Shown here: positions 40,224 to 51,261 of the stretch, in pieces
Numbering within the stretch: position 1 is the first letter of the stretch
Layout: each line of letters opens with the position of its first letter
NCBI RefSeq assembly: GCF_008704655.1
Contig: NZ_CP023688.1
Span: 3,472,001 to 3,536,000, forward strand
Origin: Streptomyces rimosus
Lineage (GTDB): Bacteria > Actinomycetota > Actinomycetes > Streptomycetales > Streptomycetaceae
DNA length: 64,000 nt
Reading direction: 5' to 3'
Notes under the pieces: model-generated
Databases searched by the model: none
What the model saw: only the letters and a program-made list of their open reading frames with translations
Told to the model about the DNA's origin: nothing
Made by a program: the position numbers and the translations under genes

Positions 40224-41249
40224 TCACAACTCCACGAGTACGGCCCCCATGTGCCGGCCCTCGATCAGCTCCATGAGGGCGCGCGGGGCCTCCTCGATGC
40301 CGTGCAGCCGCGTGTGCGGGAACGTGAGGGTGCCGTCCCGCAGACCGCGCCCGAACTGCTCGTTCCACTCGGGGATCAGGCTGAGGTGGTCGTAGAGCGC
40401 GATGCCCCGCAGGGTGATGCTGCGGGCGAGCAGCGACAGGGTGTCGATCTCGGTGGTGTGCGCCCCGGAGCCGGAGAGCTGGGCGGACAGCGCGCCGACG
40501 AGCGCGATACGGGCGCCGCGGTTGGCCAGCGCGATGGCGGCCTGCAACTGATCGCCGCCCACGTTGTCGAAGACCGCGTCCACGCCGTCGGGGGCGGCCG
40601 CGCGCAGCTGCTCCTCGATGGGGCCCGCACCGCGGATCACCGCAGCGTCGTAGCCCAGCTCCTTGACCAGGATGTCGGCCTTGCGCTGCGATCCCGTACT
40701 GCCGATGATCCGTACGGCGCCCCGCAGGCGGGCGATCTGCCCGGCCAGCGACCCCACGCCGCCGGCCGCGCCGGTCACGAACACCGTGTCGCCGGCGCGC
40801 ACCTCGGCGCCTCGTACGACGCCCATGTAGGCGGTGGGCCCCTGGGAGAGGTACGCGGCCGGATCGGGCAGCAGGTCACGGTCCCGGCGCTGTACGGCGG
40901 CCGCGTCCACGAGGGCGTACTCCCGCCACCCGAAGTGGTGTTCCACCAGGTCACCGGGGGCGAAGTCGGTGCCGGGGGCCTCGACGACCTCGCCGATGGC
41001 CGAGCCGTGCAGCGGTTCACCGACCACGAAGGACGGCATCGGGACGGGGGTGACCTCGTCCATCAGCGTCCGCATCACGGCCGCGACGGCCATGGTCGTG
41101 TTGCGCACGAGCACCTGCCCCGGAGCCGGCCGGGGCACCGGCACCTCGGCCACCTCGAAGAGGTCGTCGGTGATCGGTCCCTGCGGACGGGCGGCCAGGC
41201 GGACTTCGCGGTGGGTGGCGGGCAGGCCGCCCTCGGTACGGTTCGTCAT
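40224..41249 (-). CDS. NADP-dependent oxidoreductase, MDR family (CurA/LTB4DH-like)
   Basis: A 341-residue medium-chain reductase that reduces alpha,beta-unsaturated carbonyl compounds. The N-terminal GroES-like domain includes PGQVLVRNTTMAVAAVMRTLM. The Rossmann domain has DTVFVTGAAGGVGSLAGQIARLRG and the NADP-binding IIGSTGSQRKAD. DAVFDNVGG and the C-terminal GIEEAPRALMELIEGRHMGA are typical of the CurA/PTGR branch. No zinc ligands. The promoter region (41256-41287) looks MerR-controlled and the merR gene follows. Confidence 0.94.
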   Translation of the reverse strand: MTNRTEGGLPATHREVRLAARPQGPITDDLFEVAEVPVPRPAPGQVLVRNTTMAVAAVMRTLMDEVTPVPMPSFVVGEPLHGSAIGEVVEAPGTDFAPGDLVEHHFGWREYALVDAAAVQRRDRDLLPDPAAYLSQGPTAYMGVVRGAEVRAGDTVFVTGAAGGVGSLAGQIARLRGAVRIIGSTGSQRKADILVKELGYDAAVIRGAGPIEEQLRAAAPDGVDAVFDNVGGDQLQAAIALANRGARIALVGALSAQLSGSGAHTTEIDTLSLLARSITLRGIALYDHLSLIPEWNEQFGRGLRDGTLTFPHTRLHGIEEAPRALMELIEGRHMGAVLVEL

Positions 41250-41255
41250 GCCGTC

Positions 41256-41287
41256 ACGCTAGAACTTGACGCCCGCGTGAAGTACAA
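41256..41287 (-). promoter_or_regulatory. Candidate MerR-type promoter with 20-nt spacer
   Basis: On the minus strand TTGTAC (41287-41282) and TAGCGT (41261-41256) are separated by 20 nt, and the flanks ACTTGTAC and GTCAAGT make an imperfect dyad inside the spacer. Long spacers of 19-20 nt with internal dyads are typical of MerR-activated promoters. Confidence 0.5.
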
Positions 41288-41337
41288 GTCGGCTGGTGGA
41301 CCTAGGACTTTGGGCCGGGCGGCCCCACGGGCCTTCC

Positions 41338-43374
<2,037 letters not shown>

Positions 43375-43531
43375 GCGATCCAGCCTCTCACAACGCCCGG
43401 TCCCGTCCACGAGGCCCGCGGGGGCTCTGCCTCGCCCGGTCCCTTCCGCAATCGGCTGCCCCGGCATTGCAGGCCAGTAGGCTGAGCTCAGCAGCGCTGG
43501 AACTGTCGAGGATCCTCGAAGGAGGCACGCC

Positions 43532-44098
43532 ATGACCGCCGAGATGGTGGCGCCCGCCTGGATGCACACCCAGATCAGCGCGGAGCAGTACGACTCCTGG
43601 TCCGAGGAACAGTGTGCCGGCATTGAAATCGTGGACGGGATGGTCGTCGTGAGCCCGAGCGCCTCCAAGCGGCACAATCGGCTGGCCCGGCTCCTGGCCA
43701 ACGCATTGGACGCCGTCGCAGGCCCGGACTGGAACGCCGACACGGACTTCGATGTCCGTCTGCAGGACGTTCCGCTCACCAACCGCCGTCCGGACGTCAT
43801 CGTCTACCGGGCGGACACCATCGACCTCACGCCCACCCGCCCCGAACACGTGCTCCTGGTCGTCGAGGTCGTATCGCCCGGCTCGGAAACCACGGACCGG
43901 ATCGTGAAGGTGGCCCAGTACGCCAAGGCCGGCATCCCCTTCTACTGGCGCGTCGAACAGGCCGCCACCGGCGTCCCCATCGTCTACACCTACGTACTCG
44001 ACCCCGCCACCAAGGCATACCGGGACGGCGAGATGTTCACCGGCGTGATCAAGGCTGCCGCGCCGTTCTCCGTGACTGTGGATCTGGGAACCATCTGA
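43532..44098 (+). CDS. Uma2-family (DUF820) putative endonuclease
   Basis: A 188-residue PD-(D/E)xK-fold protein of the Uma2 family, numerous in Streptomyces and cyanobacteria. [30 protein letters not shown] leads to the metal-site residues: RPDVIVYR (Asp) and [27 protein letters not shown] (Glu and Lys), given as [23 protein letters not shown] completes the fold. AAGGAGG lies seven nt before the ATG and TAGGCT at 43478-43483 is a possible -10. The biological role is unknown; a DNA-repair or mobile-element origin is often suggested. Confidence 0.9.
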   Translation: MTAEMVAPAWMHTQISAEQYDSWSEEQCAGIEIVDGMVVVSPSASKRHNRLARLLANALDAVAGPDWNADTDFDVRLQDVPLTNRRPDVIVYRADTIDLTPTRPEHVLLVVEVVSPGSETTDRIVKVAQYAKAGIPFYWRVEQAATGVPIVYTYVLDPATKAYRDGEMFTGVIKAAAPFSVTVDLGTI

Positions 44099-44448
44099 CA
44101 GCGCCGGATACACGAGCAGGCATCGTGTCGGGCCGACTTCCCTGTTCGTGCAGCGGACGCCCCCGGTCGCGTCGCTCCGGGACCCCAGTGGCGAGGGCGA
44201 TCCCCTGCTCACGGTTCAGGCGGTGGGTCCGCCCCGATCCCCCTCCCCACGGATACCCACCCCCCACCCACCGAGTTATCCACAGGACTGCCGCATCGCA
44301 CGGGAAAGCGGAAGACTGGGGGTGCGGGGCCGATCTGCGGGGGCCGGGACGGGGGTGCTGTATCGGTTGTCGGGGTGGGCCGGGAGGCCGGGGGTTGCGG
44401 GAGGACCGGAATCCGCCGGGACGCTGGGAACTGCAGGAGGGGGAAGGC
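44099..44448. other. Upstream region of the STAND gene
   Basis: 350 bp without a gene. C-rich tracts (44231-44272) and one perfect DnaA-type nonamer, TTATCCACA at 44276-44284, stand out. The last 40 nt carry GGAGGGGGAA, the ribosome-binding site for the next gene. Promoter elements are not clear. Confidence 0.5.
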
Positions 44449-47400
44449 ATGCCGGGCTCACTGGCTGTGCTGCGTGACAGCCACCGGGCGGATGCTCAGG
44501 GGCTGCTGACGCGGGCCGTCGAGGAGGAGGTCCGCCGCTCGGGCGGGACGCTGGACCGGGGCGTCCTGTTGTCCAGGGCGAACGCGGCGCTGGACGAGCT
44601 GGCCGGCAAGGCGGCCGAGGAGTACGGCGCGTACGTCCACGCGCTGGACGAGTCGGCGGCCGGTCAGCGGCCGCTCTCCGAGCGGCTGTCGCGCAAGGAG
44701 CTGGGGACGCCCATGGTGGCCACGCTGGTCGCGGCGGCCGCCGCGTTCGGCACGGACCTGGCGTACGGCACGGGCGCCGGCCCGGCCCTGGGCGTCGGCG
44801 CCGCCGCAGTGGTCGCGGGCGCCGCGGCGACGGTCGTGAAGCTGACCGCGGGGCACTGGCCCGCGGCGCACCGGCAGGCGGGCATGCGCGGGCAGCCGGG
44901 CGGCCCCGAGCAGCTGCGGCTGCAGTGGCTGACGGCCCTGGAGGTACGCGGCATCCGGCCGTTCCTGGACCAGCAGCGGATGCTGACGGCGGCGACGCGC
45001 GGCGGCTCCTCCGGCGCGTCCACGGCCCCGCGGCCGTCCCGGGTGTCGCAGCTGCGCGGCGCGGACCGCAGCGCGGCGGCCCGCCAGCGGTCCGTGCTGG
45101 AGCAGTCCTTCGCCTACCTGCCGCGGCCGGCGGAGCCGTTCGCGGGGCGGCGGGCGCATCTGCGGCAGATCGCGCAGTGGGTGCAGGCGGCCCGCGCGAG
45201 CACGGAGACCCGGCCCACGGTCGTGGTGCTGCACGGCGAGCCGGGCTCGGGGCGTACGGCGCTCGCCGTACGGGCCGCGCACCAGCTGCGGGACCAGTTC
45301 CGCGGCGCGTGCGTGGTGGACCTGCGCGGCGACACGCCGGGCGAGACACCGCTGCCGACGCGGGACGCGCTGCTGCATCTGCTCAACCGGCTGGGCGCGC
45401 CGCGCGAGCAGCTGCTGTTCCGGGAGCGGCCCTCCCATGAGCAGCACGTCAAACGGCTCACGGAGCTGTATCACAAGCACCTGACGGGCCTGCCCGTCAC
45501 CGTCCTGCTGGACGACGCCTCGGACCCGGAGCAGGTGCGCCTCCTGGTGCCGGACCGCTCCGACAGCCTGGTGCTGGTGACCACCCGCGAGCCGATGCAG
45601 CTGCCCGGCGATCTTCAGGCGTGGGTGCACCAGCTGCCGGTGGGCGCGCTGGATTCGGTGGGCACGGAGGAGTTGCTGCGGGCCGCTGCCGACGAGTCCG
45701 AGGGCGAGACCGGTCCGTACGACCACCAGTCCGTCGAGCGGATAGCGCAGCTGTGCGCCGGGCTGCCGCTGGCGCTGCGGGTGGCCGGTTCGTCGCTGGG
45801 CGCGCGGTCGCCCGCCACGCTGGCCGCAGCCCTGGAGGAGAGCGCCGCGCGCCCGGCCGCCGGAGGCCGGACGCCCGCGGTCGAGGCGGCCCTGTGGCTG
45901 CGTTACACGGACCAGTCGGAGACGGCCCGGCGCCTGCTGCGCCGCCTCGCGCTGGTGGGGCGGGCCAGCCTGGGGCCGGCCGCCGCGGCGGCGCTGCTGG
46001 GCGTGGCCGAGCAGGAGGCCGAGCGGCAGCTCGCCGACCTGGCCTCGGCCGGGCTGGTCGAGTACGCGCGCAGCGACCGCTACCGCCTGCACGCGCTCGT
46101 CCACCACTTCGCGCACGCCCGTCTGGTGGACGAGGAGGACCCGGCCGAGCGCGGCATCGCCCAGGAGCGCCTGATCCGCAGTTACGCGGAACTGGCCGAC
46201 TCGGTGATCCGCCTGGTGGACGGCCGTACGTCCACCCGAGCCGACCGCTTCGGCTCGCACGGCTTCACGTCGCTGGACGCGGCCCTTCAATGGCTGGACG
46301 ACGAGACCAGCTTCATCACGGCCGCGCTGCGCCACGCCGACCAGGACGTGGACCAGGCGACCGTCTCCCATCTGCTGGGCGCGCTGGCCGACTACTGCCT
46401 GCTGCGCGGTGACCTCTACCGCCTCGGCGAGCTGAGCGAGCTGACCAAGGCCGCCGACCAGGGCCTGCTGGTCCGGTCGGTGCAGTGGCGCACCGGCGTC
46501 GCGGCCCGCCAGCTCGGCGAGCTGGACAAGGCTCGTACGACCCTGAGCTCGGTGGTCGACCTGTACTTCGAGGCACAGCACCCGGTGGGCGCCGCCCGCG
46601 CCCTGCGTGACCTGGGCATCACGCTCCAGCAGCAGGGCAATCTGACGGAGGCGGCGGCCAAGCTGCGCGAGGCCATCGACATGCAGTCCGGCGACGACGT
46701 GCGCGGCGACCGGGCCTGGACGCTGCACGCCCTGGCGGCGGTCGAGCGCGACCGCGCGCAGGTGGCGGAGGCGCTGGCGCTGCTGCGCGAGTCCCTTGAG
46801 CTGCACCGGGAGAGCGAAAGCGTGCACGGCCAGGCGTGGGCGCATTTCCAGCTCGGCCAGGTGTATCTGCGGATGGGCGAGGTACCGCGGGCGGAGAGCG
46901 AGTTCCACGCGGCCATGGATCTGTACCGCCGTACGCACGACGACCGCGGCGAGGCGTGGGCGATGACCCAGCTGGCGCGGGCCCGCCTGGTGGACAGCGA
47001 CCCGGACCCGGCGGTGGACCAGCTGCGCCAGGCCCTCCCCCTGCACCGCCGGTACGAGGACGCCCGCGGCGAGGCATGGACGCTGTACTACCTCGGCCAG
47101 TCGCTGGAGGAGCAGGGCGACCTGGACGCGGCGCTGCGGCACCTGGAGCGGTCGCGGACGATGTTCAGCCGGATGCAGGACGGCTACGGCCTGGCCTGCG
47201 CCCGGCACCACTCCGGGCGCGTCACCAGGGACCTGCGGGCGGCGCAGACCGGCTCGCTGCGCAACAGCGGCTTCGCCCGGCAGCTCTTGCAGGACGCCCG
47301 CAAGGACTTCCAGCGGATCGCCGTACCCCACGGACAGGCATGGTCCTGCCTGGAGTTGGTGATCATCGACGCGGGCAACGGCCGTACGGGGCAGGCGCTG

Positions 47401-47733
47401 GAGCTGGCCGACGAGGCGGCGCGCACCTTCGCCGGCTACGGCGACCGGCGCGGCGAGGACTGGGCCCGATTCCTGCGCTGCACGCTGCTGCCGTTCGCCT
47501 CACCGGGCGGCTCGGTGGTCGGCACGGCCGTGGCGCAGGAGGAGCTGGCGCAGCTCGTACAGGACCGGCACCCCACCCGCGACTCGAAGCTGGAGGACTG
47601 TGCGGAGACGTTCGCGCTGCTGCTGGACCGCGGCGTGGAGCCGGAAACGGGATGGGAGGCATGGCGGCTCGGCATGGTCCCGAACCGCCACGCGCGCGAG
47701 GTCATGGGCGTGTCCATACCCCCCGCGCAGTAA
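44449..47733 (+). CDS. Large STAND NTPase with tetratricopeptide repeats
   Basis: A 1,094-residue signalling NTPase. Residues 1-85 are an unrecognised helical domain. About 88-135 are hydrophobic, perhaps two membrane helices (MVATLVAAAAAFGTDLAYG, LGVGAAAVVAGAAATVV). An NB-ARC-type domain starts near 225 (PFAGRRAHLRQIAQWV). Its Walker A reads HGEPGSGRTALAVR near 265, with Arg in place of the invariant Lys. Walker B is VTVLLDDASDPEQ, and sensor/GxP motifs are LVTTREPMQLPGD and CAGLPLALRVAGSSLG. Residues from 680 on are TPRs (AARALRDLGITLQQQGNLTEAA and four or more similar). There is no SARP DNA-binding domain, unlike AfsR. GGAGG supports the start. Confidence 0.88.
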   Translation: MPGSLAVLRDSHRADAQGLLTRAVEEEVRRSGGTLDRGVLLSRANAALDELAGKAAEEYGAYVHALDESAAGQRPLSERLSRKELGTPMVATLVAAAAAFGTDLAYGTGAGPALGVGAAAVVAGAAATVVKLTAGHWPAAHRQAGMRGQPGGPEQLRLQWLTALEVRGIRPFLDQQRMLTAATRGGSSGASTAPRPSRVSQLRGADRSAAARQRSVLEQSFAYLPRPAEPFAGRRAHLRQIAQWVQAARASTETRPTVVVLHGEPGSGRTALAVRAAHQLRDQFRGACVVDLRGDTPGETPLPTRDALLHLLNRLGAPREQLLFRERPSHEQHVKRLTELYHKHLTGLPVTVLLDDASDPEQVRLLVPDRSDSLVLVTTREPMQLPGDLQAWVHQLPVGALDSVGTEELLRAAADESEGETGPYDHQSVERIAQLCAGLPLALRVAGSSLGARSPATLAAALEESAARPAAGGRTPAVEAALWLRYTDQSETARRLLRRLALVGRASLGPAAAAALLGVAEQEAERQLADLASAGLVEYARSDRYRLHALVHHFAHARLVDEEDPAERGIAQERLIRSYAELADSVIRLVDGRTSTRADRFGSHGFTSLDAALQWLDDETSFITAALRHADQDVDQATVSHLLGALADYCLLRGDLYRLGELSELTKAADQGLLVRSVQWRTGVAARQLGELDKARTTLSSVVDLYFEAQHPVGAARALRDLGITLQQQGNLTEAAAKLREAIDMQSGDDVRGDRAWTLHALAAVERDRAQVAEALALLRESLELHRESESVHGQAWAHFQLGQVYLRMGEVPRAESEFHAAMDLYRRTHDDRGEAWAMTQLARARLVDSDPDPAVDQLRQALPLHRRYEDARGEAWTLYYLGQSLEEQGDLDAALRHLERSRTMFSRMQDGYGLACARHHSGRVTRDLRAAQTGSLRNSGFARQLLQDARKDFQRIAVPHGQAWSCLELVIIDAGNGRTGQALELADEAARTFAGYGDRRGEDWARFLRCTLLPFASPGGSVVGTAVAQEELAQLVQDRHPTRDSKLEDCAETFALLLDRGVEPETGWEAWRLGMVPNRHAREVMGVSIPPAQ

Positions 47734-47767
47734 GAGCCCCGGCCGGGGTGCGGACGCAGGCTCTGAC

Positions 47768-47806
47768 GCCGGACGGGCCGGCGGGCCGCAGCCCGCTCCG
47801 TCCGGC
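47768..47806. terminator. Bidirectional hairpin after the STAND gene
   Basis: GCCGGACGG (47768-47776) pairs with CCGTCCGGC (47798-47806); an inner GCGGGC/GCCCGC stem stacks within. Located between convergent genes. Confidence 0.65.
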
Positions 47807-47820
47807 GCCGGGGGCGCCGC

Positions 47821-48093
47821 TCAGCCGGTCTTCGGCTGCGCCTTGCCCGAGGTCCGCTGGGCGGTGCCCTTCGCCGCCTCCGCACCGTCGGAGGCGGCGG
47901 GCGCCTCCGGGGCCTCCTCGAAGTCGACCTTCTTCATGTGCCTGTTCATGGACTTCATCAGCAGCCAGACGGCGCCGCCGATGACCGCGAACACGATGAA
48001 GCCGAGGACGCCGGGGGTCACCTTGTCCTTGTCGAAGCTGTCGGCAAGGGTGACGAAGTGCGTCACGGCGAGGGTGCTAGTCGCGCTCATCAT
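47821..48093 (-). CDS. Small single-helix membrane protein downstream of mca
   Basis: A 90-residue protein. A short extracytoplasmic segment leads to one hydrophobic helix (VLGFIVFAVIGGAVWLLMKS), then a basic stretch (MNRHMKKVDF) and an acidic/Ala-rich tail ending in KAQPKTG. Positive-inside rules put the C-terminus in the cytoplasm. It starts four nt after the mca stop with two tandem ATGs, so translation is probably coupled. Mycothiol genes in Streptomyces are often followed by such a small protein; its role is unknown. Confidence 0.8.
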   Translation of the reverse strand: MMSATSTLAVTHFVTLADSFDKDKVTPGVLGFIVFAVIGGAVWLLMKSMNRHMKKVDFEEAPEAPAASDGAEAAKGTAQRTSGKAQPKTG

Positions 48094-48097
48094 GGAG

Positions 48098-48970
48098 TCA
48101 ATTGTTGCGGATGCCCGCGAAGAGGTCGTCCTCGGGGAGGGACGTGTCCACCAAAGACTTGGCGAGCTCGTACTCCTCCGTCGGCCAGACCTCCCGCTGG
48201 ATGTCCATCGGCACCCGGAACCAGCCGCCGTCCGGGTCGATCTGCGTCGCGTGCGCGATCAGCGCCTTGTCGCGGATCTCGAAGAAGTCGGCGCAGGGCA
48301 CGTACGTGGTCAGCGTGCGCTCGCGGCGCTCGAACTCCTTCCAGCGCTCCAGCCACTCCCCGTACGGCGACTCCAGCCCGCGCTCCAGCAGCGCCTCGTG
48401 CAGCGCGACGGTGCGCGGCCGGTTGAAGCCCTGGTTGTAGTAGAGCTTCTGCGGCTGCCAGGGCTCGCCCGCGTCCGGGTACTTCTCCGGGTCGCCGGCC
48501 GCCTCGAAGGCCACCATCGAGATCTTGTGGGTCATGATGTGGTCGGGGTGCGGATAGCCGCCGTTCTCGTCGTAGGTCGTGATGACCTGCGGCTTGAACT
48601 CCCGGATCAGCTTCACCAGCGGCTCGGCCGCGGCCTCCACGTCCTGGAGGGCGAAGCAGCCGTCGGGCAGCGGCGGCAGCGGGTCGCCCTCGGGCAGCCC
48701 GGAGTCGACGAATCCCAGCCACTCCTGCTTGATGCCCAGGATCTCCCGGGCCTCGTCCATCTCCTTCTTCCGTACCTCGTGGATGTGCTCCTCGATGTAC
48801 GGGTCACCCTGGAGCTTCGGGTTGAGGATGGAGCCGCGCTCCCCGCCCGTGCAGGTGACGACCAGCACGTCCACCCCCTCGGACACGTACTTGGCCATGG
48901 TGGCCGCGCCCTTGCTCGACTCGTCGTCGGGGTGGGCGTGCACTGCCATCAGTCGCAGCTGCTCAGTCAA
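48098..48970 (-). CDS. mca: Mycothiol S-conjugate amidase
   Basis: A 290-residue zinc amidase of the LmbE-like family. It cleaves mycothiol S-conjugates to GlcN-Ins and a mercapturic acid that is then exported, the detoxification route of actinobacteria. Zinc motifs are MAVHAHPDDESSKG (HPDD) and GGYPHPDHIMTH. VVTCTGGERGSILNPKL is the Mca signature that separates it from MshB. I chose a TTG start at 48970 (GAGG eight nt upstream; product MTEQLRLMAVHAH); an ATG seven codons later would just reach the zinc motif. Divergent from the DUF4307 gene. Confidence 0.96.
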   Translation of the reverse strand: MTEQLRLMAVHAHPDDESSKGAATMAKYVSEGVDVLVVTCTGGERGSILNPKLQGDPYIEEHIHEVRKKEMDEAREILGIKQEWLGFVDSGLPEGDPLPPLPDGCFALQDVEAAAEPLVKLIREFKPQVITTYDENGGYPHPDHIMTHKISMVAFEAAGDPEKYPDAGEPWQPQKLYYNQGFNRPRTVALHEALLERGLESPYGEWLERWKEFERRERTLTTYVPCADFFEIRDKALIAHATQIDPDGGWFRVPMDIQREVWPTEEYELAKSLVDTSLPEDDLFAGIRNN

Positions 48971-49008
48971 GACTCGATCCTCAGTGAAAGGCCGGAGTAG
49001 ATGTTTCC

Positions 49009-49014
49009 TATAGT
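49009..49014 (+). promoter_or_regulatory. TATAGT -10 box before the DUF4307 gene
   Basis: TATAGT is near-consensus and stands out in this GC-rich sequence, 51 nt before the DUF4307 start. The expected -35 position (TGAAAG) is poor. Shared divergent region with mca. Confidence 0.35.
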
Positions 49015-49064
49015 GACCGAAGCGTGGGGCGATTAATTCCGGAGCCCCCGGCAGGAGGTCGATC

Positions 49065-49475
49065 ATGACGGCGGTGCGCGAAGGACGGCCCGACGGGCGC
49101 TACGGCCGCTCGGCCGACCAGCGTGCGGACCGCAAGCTGAAGATCCTCGGCGCCGTGCTCGGCGTGGCGCTCCTGGGCGTGGTCGGCTGGTCCGGCTGGT
49201 CCTACATCGCCGGGCAGGACCTCAGCGGCCGGGTGATCACCTGGAACCGGGTGTCGGACCACGCGGTCAAGGTGCACCTGGAAGTCGTCAAGGGCAAGGA
49301 CGACACCGGCGTGTGCACGCTGCGCTCGCAGGCCGACAGCGGCGCCGAGGTGGGGCGCAAGGACGTCACCGTGGACGCCCCCAAGGAGCAGGTGGACGTG
49401 GAGGTCACGATCCGTACGACGGAGCGGGCGACCAACGCCGTACTGGTCGGCTGCACGTCCGCGGACCACGGCTGA
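49065..49475 (+). CDS. DUF4307 membrane-anchored protein
   Basis: A 136-residue actinobacterial DUF4307 protein. A basic cytoplasmic N-terminus (GRYGRSADQRADRKLK) is followed by one helix (ILGAVLGVALLGVVGWSGWSYI) and an extracytoplasmic beta domain (VITWNRVSDHAVKVHLEVVKG, TGVCTLRSQADSGAEVGRKDV, NAVLVGC) with two conserved Cys. CAGGAGG precedes the ATG. It is adjacent and divergent to mca in many actinobacteria; function unknown. Confidence 0.9.
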   Translation: MTAVREGRPDGRYGRSADQRADRKLKILGAVLGVALLGVVGWSGWSYIAGQDLSGRVITWNRVSDHAVKVHLEVVKGKDDTGVCTLRSQADSGAEVGRKDVTVDAPKEQVDVEVTIRTTERATNAVLVGCTSADHG

Positions 49476-49746
49476 CCGGCGCAGGCCGCCTCACGGCCCC
49501 CGGCGCGCACCGCCCCGCGGCCGCCCCGGCGGACCGCCCCCGGCCCGCCCACCGCCCGGTGTGTCGCCCGGCACATCCCGTGCCCGCGCGCTGACCGGCC
49601 ACGATCCGGGCCGACGCAGTTCTCGGCAAAATATCTCTTCCCCGTTTTGTGCCGGAATTGTTAGGCTCGTGGTTTCGCCCACCCGTGGAGGCGCAGCCTT
49701 CCTGGTAGGGCGTTTGATTTATCCCCAGCACCGACGAGGAGCACCT

Positions 49747-50244
49747 GTGACCCAGACCAGCGACAACGTCACCTGGCTGACCCAGGAGGCGTATGACCAG
49801 CTCAAGGCCGAGCTGGAGTACCTGTCTGGTCCCGCACGCGCCGAGATCACCGAGAAGATCGCGGCGGCCCGCGAGGAAGGTGACCTGAAGGAGAACGCCG
49901 GGTACCACGCGGCCAAGGAGGAGCAGGGCAAGCAGGACCTTCGCATGCGCCAGCTCAAGCAGCTGCTGGAGACCGCGAAGGTCGGCGAGGCCCCTGCCGC
50001 CACGGGTGTCGTGGCCCCCGGCACGGTCGTCACCATCGCGTTCGACGGAGACCCGGACGACACGCTGACGTTCCTGCTGGCCTCGCGGGAGTACGCGAGC
50101 TCGGACATCGAGACCTACTCCCCGCAGTCCCCGCTGGGCAGCGGCGTGAACGGCAAGAAGGTCGGCGAGACCGCCGAGTACGAGCTCCCCAACGGCAAGA
50201 AGGCGTCGGTGAAGATCCTCGACGCCCAGCCGTACCAGGGCTGA
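49747..50244 (+). CDS. greA: Transcription elongation factor GreA
   Basis: A 165-residue factor that rescues backtracked RNA polymerase by stimulating transcript cleavage. The N-terminal antiparallel coiled coil has the acidic tip EEGDLKENAGYHAAKEEQ, which reaches into the secondary channel with Asp and Glu present. The C-terminal FKBP-like domain includes GVVAPGTVVTIAF and YSPQSPLGSGVNGKKVGE. The GTG at 49747 has GAGGAG eight nt before it. A long 271-bp upstream region includes a relatively AT-rich patch near 49625-49665. A strong terminator follows. Confidence 0.97.
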   Translation: MTQTSDNVTWLTQEAYDQLKAELEYLSGPARAEITEKIAAAREEGDLKENAGYHAAKEEQGKQDLRMRQLKQLLETAKVGEAPAATGVVAPGTVVTIAFDGDPDDTLTFLLASREYASSDIETYSPQSPLGSGVNGKKVGETAEYELPNGKKASVKILDAQPYQG

Positions 50245-50275
50245 GCGCCCCGCGGCGCCCGCCCGTGGCAGACGA

Positions 50276-50312
50276 CGACCGGCCCGGAGCCCCAGCGGCT
50301 CCGGGCCGGTCG
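50276..50312. terminator. greA terminator, bidirectional
   Basis: Perfect 16-bp stem: CGACCGGCCCGGAGCC (50276-50291) with its complement at 50297-50312 and a 5-nt loop, 32 nt after greA. It also lies 90 nt past the converging ABC permease stop. Confidence 0.85.
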
Positions 50313-50400
50313 TGTGTGTACGGGGCGACGGCGTACCGAGGTGACGCGCCCGCGCGGGGCGCCCGGCCCCCGCTCCCGGGCCCGCCCGCGCGCCCTCGGC

Positions 50401-51261
50401 TCAGGCCGTGGCCGACCGGTACTTGCGCACCGCGAGCGTACGGAAGGCCACGATGATCAGGACGGACCAGATCAGCGACGCCCACACCGGGTGCTGCATC
50501 GGCCAGGCGTCGGGCGCCTTGTAGTTCGGCGGCAGGTTGCCGAACAGCTCACGGGCGGCCTGGACGGTGGCACTGAACGGGTTCCACTCGGCGATGTGCC
50601 GCAGGAACGTCGGCATGTTGTCCGAGGGCACGAAGGCGTTCGAGATGAACGTCAGCGGGAAGAGCCAGATCAGCCCGCCGGAGGTGGCGGCTTCCGGGGT
50701 GCGTACGGACAGGCCGATGAGCGCGCCGATCCAGGAGAACGCGTACCCGAGCAGGAGCAGCAGCGCGAAACCGGCCAGGACCTTGCCGAGGTTCTCGTGG
50801 GAGCGCCAGCCGACCAGGAAGGCGACGACCGCCAGGACGACCAGCGTCAGCGCGGTCTGCACCAGGTCGGCGAGCGTACGGCCGGTGAGGACGGCGCCGC
50901 GCGCCATGGGCAGCGAGCGGAACCGGTCGATCAGACCCCGGTGCATGTCGTCGGCGATGCCGGCGCCCGCGCCCGCGGTGGCGAAGGTGACGGTCTGCGC
51001 GAAGATGCCGGCCATCAGGAACTCGCGGTAGGCCGCGGACGAGGTGCTGCCGCCGACGTTGATCGATCCGCCGAAGACGTAGCTGAACAGCACGACGAAC
51101 ATGATCGGCTGGATCAGCCCGAAAATGACCATCTCCGGGATGCGCAGCATGCGTATCAGGTTGCGTTTGGCGACGGTCAGGGAGTCCCGTACGGACTGGC
51201 TGATCGCGCCGCGCCGCTTCGGCACCCCGACGCGCGGGGCCGCTGGGGTCACGGTGGTCAC
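50401..51261 (-). CDS. ABC-2 type permease (DrrB-like)
   Basis: A 286-residue export permease with six predicted helices (RIPEMVIFGLIQPIMFVVLFSYVFGG, ALTLVVLAVVAFLVGW, VLAGFALLLLLGYAFSWIGALIGL, SGGLIWLFPLTFISNAFVP). The ABC-2 signature around PTFLRHIAEWNPFSATVQAAREL is present. The GTG start overlaps the ATPase stop by 4 nt (GTGA), so the subunits are made together. With the ATPase it forms a daunorubicin-resistance-like exporter; the substrate is unknown. Confidence 0.94.
   Translation of the reverse strand: MTTVTPAAPRVGVPKRRGAISQSVRDSLTVAKRNLIRMLRIPEMVIFGLIQPIMFVVLFSYVFGGSINVGGSTSSAAYREFLMAGIFAQTVTFATAGAGAGIADDMHRGLIDRFRSLPMARGAVLTGRTLADLVQTALTLVVLAVVAFLVGWRSHENLGKVLAGFALLLLLGYAFSWIGALIGLSVRTPEAATSGGLIWLFPLTFISNAFVPSDNMPTFLRHIAEWNPFSATVQAARELFGNLPPNYKAPDAWPMQHPVWASLIWSVLIIVAFRTLAVRKYRSATA

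Noticed and set aside
43532..44098. Uma2 gene as part of a defence island
   Set aside because: Uma2 genes are abundant and scattered in Streptomyces. Its neighbours are a DUF255 protein and a regulatory NTPase, and no other nuclease, methylase or mobile gene is adjacent.
44276..44284. DnaA-box nonamer TTATCCACA, possible replication origin
   Set aside because: Only one copy is present, with no cluster of boxes, no AT-rich unwinding region and no dnaA/dnaN neighbours. Chance or minor DnaA titration is more likely.
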